16,951 nt of DNA from an uncultured bacterium (GTDB taxonomy: Bacteria; Methylomirabilota; Methylomirabilia; Rokubacteriales; CSP1-6): positions 1 to 16,951 of the forward strand of contig CAMLFJ010000012.1 in the NCBI GenBank assembly GCA_946479205.1. Reading direction: 5' to 3'. Within the stretch, counting starts at the first letter, position 1, and each line of letters begins with the position of its first letter. A model generated the notes under the pieces. It saw only the letters and a list, made by a program, of their open reading frames with translations, made no database searches and was not told the DNA's origin. A program made the translations under genes and the position numbers. Shown here one piece after another: positions 1-5,627 of the stretch.

Positions 1-2
1 CC

Positions 3-335
3 GCGCGCGTGGTCGGGCGGAGCGGCGCGGGCACGGTCAACGAGTGCTGCCAGCTCGGCCTGGCCGCCCTCTACGTCCCGCTGCCCGGGACCAGCGGAGA
101 CGAGCAGACAGCCAACGCACGCCTCGTGGAGGCGGCGGGAGGCGCCGTGGTCTTCCCGCAGGTCTCGCTCACGCCTGACGGCCTTGTAGAGGCCGTAACG
201 CGCCTTCTGGCGGACCGGACGGCCCTCGTCACCATGGGTGAGCGGGCCCGGAGCCTCGCGGTGCCCGACGCGGCCGATCGCATCGCGCGGGTGCTCTTCG
301 AGGTGGCGGGCGCGGGGGCCTCCGCGAGCCGATGA
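3..335 (+). CDS. MurG-like glycosyltransferase, C-terminal part (5' end off window)
   Basis: Open reading frame entering from the left edge; the true start lies outside the window. The visible 111 residues look like the C-terminal nucleotide-sugar-binding lobe of GT28/MurG-type glycosyltransferases: a GRSGAGTVNE stretch, then a VPLP turn and a DEQTANA segment, which in MurG-type enzymes surround the UDP-sugar site. The tail (SLTPDGLVEAVTRLL ... VPDAADRIARVL) follows the usual MurG C-terminal helices. The stop codon overlaps the next start (ATGA at 332-335), so the two genes are probably co-transcribed. In MurG the reaction is transfer of GlcNAc to lipid I. No other cell-wall gene is visible downstream, so a MurG paralogue acting on another acceptor is equally possible. 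Confidence 0.7.
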   Translation, partial: ARVVGRSGAGTVNECCQLGLAALYVPLPGTSGDEQTANARLVEAAGGAVVFPQVSLTPDGLVEAVTRLLADRTALVTMGERARSLAVPDAADRIARVLFEVAGAGASASR

Positions 336-1264
336 TCGCCTGGCTAGTACTGCTCCAGACCTCGCTCACCATCGCGGTGGCCGGGCCGGCCACCTCGGCG
401 GAGTACTTGCCGCTCCATGTGGCCCAGGCCGAGGGATTCTTCACCGCGCAGCAGCTCTCGGTGACGCTCCGATCCACACGCTCGGACGCGACCGCCGCCG
501 AGATGCTGGCCAGCGGGCAGGCGCAGCTCGCGGCGACCTCGCTCGACACCGCGCTGCGGCTCGGCGGGACCGACGGCGTGCCGCGGCTCATCTGGGCCCT
601 GACCGCCGCGCCGCCCGTCGCCCTGCTCGTCGCCCCCGGCCGGGCCGACACCATCCGCGCGGTGGCCGATCTCGTCGGGCAGACCATCGCGATCCCGGCG
701 CCCGGCACCGCGGAGGATCAGGCGCTCGGCCTGCTCCTCGCGCGGGCGGGCGTGGCCGTGCACCGGGTGAAGATGCTGAGCCTGGGCGAGCGGGGCGTCG
801 TGCGGGCGCTCGAAGGCGGCGAGGTGGCCGCCGGCGTTCTGGGAGAGCCGCACGTGAGCCGGCTCGTCGAGGGCGACAAGGCGGCGATCGTGGTGGACCT
901 GCGCACCACCAAGGGCGCGGAGGCGGCGCTCGGCGGCCCGACGGTGGGCGCGGCGCTCTTCGCGAAGGCCGGTGCCGAGCCGCCGGCCGCCACGGTCCGG
1001 GCGCTGCGGGCCGCGCTCCAGGCGGCGGTGGCCCGGACGATCTCGGCCGAGCCGGACGCGCTCCGGGCGACGCTGCCGGCCTCGGTGGTCGGCGCGCCGG
1101 CCGACTTCGCCCTGCGCCTGCGAGGCGCCCGCGAGCTCTTCCTGGCCGACGGGCGGGTCCCGGTGGAGACGCTCGAGCACAGCCTCGAGCTCATCCGGGC
1201 CCGCGCGCCGCTCCCCGTCAAGGTGAAGCTGCCCCGGAAGCCGGCCGGCCTCCTGGTCGAGTAG
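332..1264 (+). CDS. ABC transporter substrate-binding protein, NMT1/SsuA/TauA-like
   Basis: 310 residues. The N-terminal region AGPATSAEYLPLHVAQAEG followed by FF matches the opening of periplasmic NMT1/THI5/SsuA-type binding proteins, where the binding protein recognises an incoming 'visitor' helix before a phenylalanine pair. ASGQAQLAATSLDTALRL and a later GEPHVSRLVEG segment are also typical of the fold. These proteins bind small organic solutes (sulfonates, thiamine precursors, nitrate) for an ABC importer; the ligand cannot be read here and no permease or ATPase gene is in the window. The start overlaps the upstream stop as ATGA. Odd: only about 10 hydrophobic residues (MIAWLVLLQT) precede the mature fold and there is no positively charged N-region, so the export signal is unusually short. 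It converges with maf across 9 nt. Confidence 0.75.
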   Translation: MIAWLVLLQTSLTIAVAGPATSAEYLPLHVAQAEGFFTAQQLSVTLRSTRSDATAAEMLASGQAQLAATSLDTALRLGGTDGVPRLIWALTAAPPVALLVAPGRADTIRAVADLVGQTIAIPAPGTAEDQALGLLLARAGVAVHRVKMLSLGERGVVRALEGGEVAAGVLGEPHVSRLVEGDKAAIVVDLRTTKGAEAALGGPTVGAALFAKAGAEPPAATVRALRAALQAAVARTISAEPDALRATLPASVVGAPADFALRLRGARELFLADGRVPVETLEHSLELIRARAPLPVKVKLPRKPAGLLVE

Positions 1265-1273
1265 GCGCGCCGC

Positions 1274-1870
1274 CTAGAGGAGCCCGCGTCGCTCGAGCAG
1301 GGCGCGCGTGGTGCTGAGCGGCAGGCCGATCACGTTGGTGAGGCAGCCGTCCACGGCCGCCACCAGCCGCCCGCCGAGCCCCTGCACCGCGTAGCCGCCC
1401 GCCTTGTCCAGCGGCTCGCCGGTGGCCACGTAGCCCTCGATCTCGGCATCGGTGTATTCCGCCATCCGCACCCGGCTCGTCACCGCCGTCGTCTCCCGGT
1501 GTGGCGTCGAGCCCGGCGGGCCGAGCTCCACGACGGCCAGCCCGGTTATGACCTCGTGCTGGCGGCCCCGGAGGTCGCGGAGCATCCGGACCGCGTCGGC
1601 GGCATCCCGCGGCTTGCCGAGCAGGCGTCCGTCCAGGACCACCTCGGTGTCGGCCCCGAGCACCACCGCCGGCCCCGCTTCGGCGCCGAGGTCGGCGGTG
1701 ACGGCCAGGGCCTTGGCGAGCGCGACCGCGGCGATGGCCTGGGCGGGCGGGACGGGCGGATGCTCTTCGGGGATGTGGCTGGCCAGAACCTCGAACGGGA
1801 TGCCGAGACGCCCCAGCAGCTCCCGGCGGCGCGGGGAGGCCGAGGCGAGGATGAGGCGGGGGGTGCTCAG
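1274..1870 (-). CDS. maf: Maf/YhdE nucleoside triphosphate pyrophosphatase
   Basis: 198 residues, usual Maf length. Maf proteins hydrolyse non-canonical or pyrimidine NTPs to NMP plus PPi in the cytoplasm; the YhdE branch prefers dTTP/UTP. Visible motifs: LASASPRRRELL at residues 8-19, GADTEVV around Asp74, LGKP with Lys86, and GEPLDKAGGYAVQGLGG near the C-terminus, which is the YhdE rather than the YceF pattern. The start must lie within a few residues of LASASPRR, and the only candidate is CTG at 1870-1868, which overlaps the speE stop as CTGA. There is no Shine-Dalgarno, so translation is probably coupled to speE. An open frame extends upstream inside speE but is only a shadow. Third gene of the leftward speD-speE-maf operon. 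Confidence 0.9.
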   Translation of the reverse strand: MSTPRLILASASPRRRELLGRLGIPFEVLASHIPEEHPPVPPAQAIAAVALAKALAVTADLGAEAGPAVVLGADTEVVLDGRLLGKPRDAADAVRMLRDLRGRQHEVITGLAVVELGPPGSTPHRETTAVTSRVRMAEYTDAEIEGYVATGEPLDKAGGYAVQGLGGRLVAAVDGCLTNVIGLPLSTTRALLERRGLL

Positions 1871-2784
1871 GTAACGATCAGGGGATTCTTGTCGGTGATG
1901 ACGCGGTCGTTCTTCTCGATCGACTCGCGGAGGAACTTGGGCAGGCTGAAGCAGTGCAGGTGCGCGTTCCCGTCCCAGTAGCCGAGGTCCTTGGGGTTCA
2001 TCCGCTCGGCGATCAAGCGGTCGATCTCGGCCGGGGACTGCTTCCGGGGGTCGGTGCCCTTGGAGGCCAGGATGAAGCCCCATGGAGTTCCGAAGCAGGA
2101 AATGAAGCTCTGATACGGCGCGACCACCGGGAAGACTTCCTGGAGCGTGCGGTTCACCGCCCCGTGGAAGAAGATCTCGTTCACCTTGGTCATGCCGGCC
2201 TGCATGGTCATGACCCCCTGGTCGGTCAGCCGGTCACGGATCAGGGTGTAGAACTCCTTGGTGAAGAGCAGGCAGGCCGGCCCTTCCTCCAGGGGCTCCA
2301 CGAGGTCCACCACGATCAGGTCGAAGCGCTCGTTGGTCTTCTCGAGATAGGCCCGGGCGTCCTCGTGCAGCAGCCGGGTCCGCGGGTCGTCGAACGCCCC
2401 CCGGTGCATCTCGGGCAGGTGCTTCTTGCACTCCTCGACCACCTCGCCGTCGATGTCCACCATGAGGCAGTCGGTGATCGTCTTGTAGCGGAGGATCTCC
2501 CGGACCGTGGCGCCTTCGCCGCCGCCGATGACCATGGCCTTCTGGGGTCGCGGGTGGGCCAGGAGGCCCGGCTGCACCAGGGTCTCGTGGTAGATGAACT
2601 CGTCGGCCTGGCTCGACTGGATCCGCCCGTCCAGCACCAGACACTTGCCGTACGAGTGGGTGTCCATGATCTCCATGAACTGAAACTTGGTCTGCCGGGT
2701 GACGATGGTCCGGGCGATGGCGTGCATGTGGCCTTCGACCGGGGTGGTGGTCTCGAAGAACCACTTGTACTGGAGCGTGGCCAT
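1867..2784 (-). CDS. speE: Aminopropyltransferase (spermidine synthase family, Thermus/ACL5-like)
   Basis: 305 residues, cytoplasmic. It transfers an aminopropyl group from decarboxylated SAM to an amine acceptor. Visible: YHETLVQP at 65-72, the SAM-type loop VIGGGEGATVREILR from residue 85, acidic VDID at 109-112, and EDARAYLE near 141. Downstream, DLVEPLEEGPACLLFTKEFY at 160-179 and TPWGFILAS near 233 resemble plant thermospermine synthase (ACL5) and Thermus triamine/agmatine aminopropyltransferase, as I remember them, more than E. coli SpeE. Position 163 is Glu where the family has the catalytic Asp (D-x-x-D-P). ATG start 6 nt after the speD stop, so the genes are coupled. The acceptor (putrescine, agmatine or spermidine) cannot be settled from the sequence. 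Confidence 0.9.
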   Translation of the reverse strand: MATLQYKWFFETTTPVEGHMHAIARTIVTRQTKFQFMEIMDTHSYGKCLVLDGRIQSSQADEFIYHETLVQPGLLAHPRPQKAMVIGGGEGATVREILRYKTITDCLMVDIDGEVVEECKKHLPEMHRGAFDDPRTRLLHEDARAYLEKTNERFDLIVVDLVEPLEEGPACLLFTKEFYTLIRDRLTDQGVMTMQAGMTKVNEIFFHGAVNRTLQEVFPVVAPYQSFISCFGTPWGFILASKGTDPRKQSPAEIDRLIAERMNPKDLGYWDGNAHLHCFSLPKFLRESIEKNDRVITDKNPLIVT

Positions 2785-2790
2785 CGGCGA

Positions 2791-3201
2791 CTACCGGGGG
2801 GTCGTGGCCACGGGGGCACTGGCCGGCTTGTGCAGGAGCGGGCGGCCGTGGTTCACGAAGATGCCGCGCTGGAGCTCCACCACGGAAGCCCGGGCGGCCC
2901 CGAAGGCCTCCACGAGGTAGTCCGCGGCCACCTGGGGCTGGAGGACGTCGCCGCAGGAAAAGACGTCGACGGCGGCGTAGCGGTACTCCGGCCATGTGTG
3001 AATCGCCAGGTGCGACTCGGCGATGACGACGACTCCGCTGATGCCGAACGGGTTGAACTCGTGAAAAACCACGTCGACGATGGTGGCCTGAGCCCGCTTG
3101 GCCGCTTCCACCATGGACGCCTTCACGGTGTCCAGACTGTTGATGGCTTCTGCGTCGCAGTCGAACAGCTCGAGCAGCAGGTGACGCCCCAGTGCTTGCA
3201 C
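2791..3201 (-). CDS. speD: S-adenosylmethionine decarboxylase proenzyme
   Basis: 136 residues from the GTG at 3201-3199. It decarboxylates SAM to supply aminopropyl groups for speE. It is a short prokaryotic class 1B pro-enzyme that cleaves itself to make a pyruvoyl cofactor. The cleavage site is Glu62-Ser63 in the stretch AESHLAIHTWPEYRYAAVDV, with His68 and Cys83 following. These positions coincide with Ser63, His68 and Cys83 of the Thermotoga maritima enzyme, which supports the GTG start. That start has a strong AGGAGG six bases upstream. An ATG 30 nt further out (MPEKTGRRER) would skip that ribosome site and add residues absent from the family. First gene of the leftward operon; the leader contains a perfect 7-bp hairpin. 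Confidence 0.93.
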   Translation of the reverse strand: MQALGRHLLLELFDCDAEAINSLDTVKASMVEAAKRAQATIVDVVFHEFNPFGISGVVVIAESHLAIHTWPEYRYAAVDVFSCGDVLQPQVAADYLVEAFGAARASVVELQRGIFVNHGRPLLHKPASAPVATTPR

Positions 3202-3207
3202 TCTTTC

Positions 3208-3213
3208 CCTCCT
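3208..3213 (-). promoter_or_regulatory. Shine-Dalgarno of speD
   Basis: AGGAGG on the minus strand, six bases before the GTG at 3201-3199. It decides the speD start in favour of GTG over the upstream ATG at 3231. Confidence 0.8.
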
Positions 3214-3224
3214 CCCCGTTTTCT

Positions 3225-3248
3225 CCGGCAAAATTTTCTACTTGCCGG
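3225..3248 (-). promoter_or_regulatory. Hairpin in the speD leader
   Basis: CCGGCAA at 3225-3231 and TTGCCGG at 3242-3248 form a perfect 7-bp inverted repeat with a 10-nt AT-rich loop. On the speD strand it ends about 11 nt before the AGGAGG, so it could modulate translation. On the + strand it is followed by ATTTTTC and would look like a weak terminator, but no + strand gene ends there. Function unproven. Confidence 0.45.
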
Positions 3249-3384
3249 ATTTTTCTGCACTGTGGGGCCATTTTTTTTCCATTGCAAGAAAAAAATTGTG
3301 TTTTGGCCCGCTCCGCCGCGGCCGCGAGCGGTCGCTGCGGGCTCTCCGCGAGACCACCGAGCGGCGCCGAAGTCAACTTTTTGC

Positions 3385-3412
3385 TTGCGTTCCTCGGCCG
3401 AGCCGCTACGAT
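3385..3412 (+). promoter_or_regulatory. Weak candidate sigma70-type promoter for the rightward operon
   Basis: TTGCGT (3385-3390), a 16-nt spacer, then TACGAT (3407-3412), about 90 nt before the arginine decarboxylase start. The match is only partial (3/6 and 4/6), and the lineage's promoter consensus is unknown. Confidence 0.25.
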
Positions 3413-3494
3413 GAGCGAGAAATTCACGACGGGCGGCGGTGGGGCGCCGCTCGTGAGACGGCGCGGTGGTTTCCGCGCACAACGCCCCGAGGAG

Positions 3495-3499
3495 GGAGG
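3495..3499 (+). promoter_or_regulatory. Shine-Dalgarno of the arginine decarboxylase gene
   Basis: GGAGG five bases before the ATG at 3505, within a longer purine run (3490-3504). It favours this ATG over the in-frame GTG at 3466. Confidence 0.75.
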
Positions 3500-3504
3500 A
3501 GAGA

Positions 3505-3987
3505 ATGCGCTTCGCACCCGTGACCAAGGCCGCAGGCACCGCCGGCAGCGCCGAGGGCTCCACCCCGCTCAACGCCTTCGACAACGCCCTGCTGGCGGCG
3601 GGCATCGGCAACATCAACCTGATCAAGGTGTCGAGCATCCTGCCTCCCGGTGTCGAGCTGGTGGCGCTGCCGCGGATCAAGCCGGGCGCGCTCGTGCCCA
3701 CCGCCTTCGCGGCCATGACCAGCGAGGTGCCCGGCGAGGTCGTCGCGGCCGCCGTCGGCTGGGCCCGGCCGGTGGACCCCGCCAAGAACGGGGTCATCAT
3801 GGAGTACCACGACAAGGCCACGCGCGAGGAAGCCGAGCGGATGATCGTCCAGATGCTCGAGGAGGCCTTCCGGGTCCGGGGCGAGACAATCCGGGACATG
3901 AAGGTCTTCGCGGTCGAGCACCGGGTCGAGCGGACGGGCTGCGCGCTGGCCGCGGTCACGCTCCTCTCCGACGAAGATCTCGGCTAG
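3505..3987 (+). CDS. pdaD: Pyruvoyl-dependent arginine decarboxylase
   Basis: 160 residues, the usual length of the PvlArgDC family. It converts arginine to agmatine and CO2, the first step of polyamine synthesis. The proenzyme cleaves itself between two serines to form the pyruvoyl group: KVSSILPP places the site at Ser43-Ser44. NGVIMEYHDKAT holds Glu100, the position of the catalytic Glu in the Methanocaldococcus enzyme. GNINLIKVSS and RTGCALAAVTLLS are also family-typical. ATG 3505 is chosen for its strong ribosome site. It heads the rightward operon and is followed after 9 nt, in the same reading frame beyond a single TAG, by the ureohydrolase. Divergent speD and speE supply the later steps. 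Confidence 0.92.
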   Translation: MRFAPVTKAAGTAGSAEGSTPLNAFDNALLAAGIGNINLIKVSSILPPGVELVALPRIKPGALVPTAFAAMTSEVPGEVVAAAVGWARPVDPAKNGVIMEYHDKATREEAERMIVQMLEEAFRVRGETIRDMKVFAVEHRVERTGCALAAVTLLSDEDLG

Positions 3988-3996
3988 CGCCGGCTG

Positions 3997-4854
3997 TTGA
4001 TCCCGGCCGATCCTCGTTTCATCGCGTGCCGGGCTTCCCTCCCGGAGGCCCGGATCGTTCTCTTCGGCATCCCCTTCGAGGGACGTGTCAACCTCCGCCG
4101 GGGCGCGGACCACGGCCCCCGCGAGCTCCGGCTGGCCTCCGATTCCATCGAGACCTACTCGCCCTTCCTGGGCCGTGACCTGGAAGACCTCGCCATCGCC
4201 GACCTGGGCGACTGCGAGCTGGGCGACGGCTCCCCGCGGGAACAGCTCGCCCGGGCTCGGGAGGAGATCCGGCGCTTCTGGCGGCCGGGGCTGCTGCCGG
4301 TCATGCTGGGCGGCGACCACACCGCCACGCTGCCCGTCATCGAGGTGCTGGCGCCCGCCATCCCGGAGCTGCGCATCCTCCAGCTCGACGCCCACCCGGA
4401 CCTCCGCGAGGAGTTCCTCGGCGAGCGGTACAACTACGCCTCGGCCATGGCCCGGGTGATGGACGTGGTGGCTCCCGAGCGCGTCTTCCAGGTCGGAATG
4501 CGAACGGGGGCCCGGGAGGAATATCAGCGGAAGGCCCCGCATCTCTTCCCCGCCCACCGGATCCACCCGGTGGAGGCGGTGAGGAGCCTGCTGCCCGAGC
4601 TGCGGGCGCATCCGCTCTACGTGACCATCGACGTGGACGTGCTCGATCCCTCCGAAGCGCCCGGGACCGGGGCGCCCGAGCCCTGCGGCATCACCGCCGC
4701 GGAGCTGGTGGAGATCGTCCGCCTGCTCGAGCCCTGCCGGATCGTGGGCACCGACCTGATGGAGGTGGCGCAGGCCTGGGATCCGTCGGGCCGCACCGGC
4801 ATCACCGCCTCGTGGATCCTGCGGGAGGCCATCCTGACCTGGTTCGCGGCATGA
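3997..4854 (+). CDS. speB: Ureohydrolase: agmatinase or aminopropylagmatinase
   Basis: 285 residues, arginase/agmatinase fold. It would release urea from agmatine to give putrescine, or from N1-aminopropylagmatine to give spermidine. All six binuclear Mn ligands are visible: His108 in GGDH, Asp131, His133 and Asp135 in DAHPDLR, Asp212 and Asp214 in DVDVLDPS. GTGAPEPCG matches the family's substrate loop. Odd: the usual Ser-His-Ala after the metal motif, holding the proton-shuttle His, reads Asn-Tyr-Ala at 146-148. The start is TTG at 3997 (CTG 3994 also possible); no ATG, GTG or ribosome site is near, and the frame is continuous with pdaD apart from one TAG. The stop overlaps the methyltransferase start as ATGA. 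Confidence 0.85.
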   Translation: MIPADPRFIACRASLPEARIVLFGIPFEGRVNLRRGADHGPRELRLASDSIETYSPFLGRDLEDLAIADLGDCELGDGSPREQLARAREEIRRFWRPGLLPVMLGGDHTATLPVIEVLAPAIPELRILQLDAHPDLREEFLGERYNYASAMARVMDVVAPERVFQVGMRTGAREEYQRKAPHLFPAHRIHPVEAVRSLLPELRAHPLYVTIDVDVLDPSEAPGTGAPEPCGITAAELVEIVRLLEPCRIVGTDLMEVAQAWDPSGRTGITASWILREAILTWFAA

Positions 4855-5618
4855 GCGGGCAATACTCCGCGCCCCGGTACTACGAGATCGCGTTCGACAT
4901 GAACCGGCGGCAGGAGGTGAACTTCCTCGTGCACTGCTTCCGCCGCTACGCGCGACGGCCGGTGCAGACCGTGCTCGACATCGCCTGCGGCACCGGCCCG
5001 CATCTCATCCGGCTGGCCGAGCGCGGCTACGCGATGTCCGGGCTCGATCTCTCGCCCGAGAACATCGCCTTTCTCAAGGAGCGGACCCGGTCCAAGGGCT
5101 TCGACGCCAATCTGATCGTGGCGGACATGACCCGCTTCCGTCTGCGGCGCGCGGTGGACGCGGCGATCTGCATGCAGGACTCGCAGGGCCACCTGCTGAC
5201 CAACGAGGCGCTGCTCGCCCACCTCCGGTGCGTGGCCCGCGGGCTCAAGAAGGGCGGGCTCTACGTCTTCGACCGCTACATGTGCTCGTCCTGGACCGAT
5301 CCCGCGCGGCGCTGGTCCTGGACGCGGCGGCGCGGCAGCGCCACCGTGCGCGCCACCTTCGAGGCCCTCAAGGACCTGAACCCGGTGACGCAGACCTTCT
5401 ACGAGGACATGGAGCTGGAGGCTCACGAGAACGGCACGCGGCGGGTCTACCGCCAGCGCCACGCCTCCCGGATGGTCTTCCCCCAGGAGCTGCGCACCCT
5501 CGTCCAGCTCGCGGGCGGGTTCGAGATGGTCGAATGGTTCTACGGCTTCAAGCCCCACCTCCGCCTCGACGAGGCCCACCATCCACTCCTGATGGTCGTC
5601 GTGCTGCGAAAGCGCTAG
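4851..5618 (+). CDS. Class I SAM-dependent methyltransferase
   Basis: 255 residues, probably cytoplasmic. Motif I is VLDIACGTG at 41-49, followed by GLDLSPENIAFL (motif II, acidic ribose contact) and VADMTRF (motif III). This is a Rossmann-fold methyltransferase of the general small-molecule kind, in the broad neighbourhood of glycine/sarcosine N-methyltransferases. The ATG overlaps the ureohydrolase stop (ATGA), so translation is coupled to a polyamine enzyme. A polyamine or amine N-methyltransferase is therefore possible, but the substrate is not shown by the sequence. The downstream rlmI-like gene lies in the same frame after a single TAG. An in-frame ATG 39 nt upstream would run deep into the ureohydrolase and is not preferred. 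Confidence 0.8.
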   Translation: MSGQYSAPRYYEIAFDMNRRQEVNFLVHCFRRYARRPVQTVLDIACGTGPHLIRLAERGYAMSGLDLSPENIAFLKERTRSKGFDANLIVADMTRFRLRRAVDAAICMQDSQGHLLTNEALLAHLRCVARGLKKGGLYVFDRYMCSSWTDPARRWSWTRRRGSATVRATFEALKDLNPVTQTFYEDMELEAHENGTRRVYRQRHASRMVFPQELRTLVQLAGGFEMVEWFYGFKPHLRLDEAHHPLLMVVVLRKR

Positions 5619-5627
5619 AGCCTCCTC

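Larger units (their letters stand above)
3202..3504. promoter_or_regulatory. Divergent intergenic region between speD and the arginine decarboxylase gene
   Basis: 303 nt without a convincing gene, separating the two halves of the polyamine locus. The part from about 3219 to 3305 is sharply AT-rich for this genome (runs of T8 at 3271-3278 and A7 at 3289-3295, plus AAAATTTT). It carries two dyads: 3225-3248, and a larger imperfect one (GGGCCA 3265-3270 with TGGCCC 3304-3309, enclosing TTTTTTTC 3272-3279 with GAAAAAAA 3288-3295). The rest, 3306-3504, is GC-rich. Both promoters must lie here or inside the flanking genes. Confidence 0.7.

Noticed and set aside
1871..2083. Upstream extension of maf inside speE
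   Set aside because: The Maf fold starts at LASASPRR within a few residues of CTG 1870; the extension has no family counterpart.
3225..3255. Rho-independent terminator on the + strand (7-bp stem then ATTTTTC)
   Set aside because: No + strand gene ends nearby; the position fits a speD leader hairpin better.
3985..5618. Reassigned TAG codon (alternative genetic code)
   Set aside because: TAG also ends maf, speD, the aminotransferase, the CopD-like gene, rlmI and alaS at the expected family lengths, so it acts as a normal stop.
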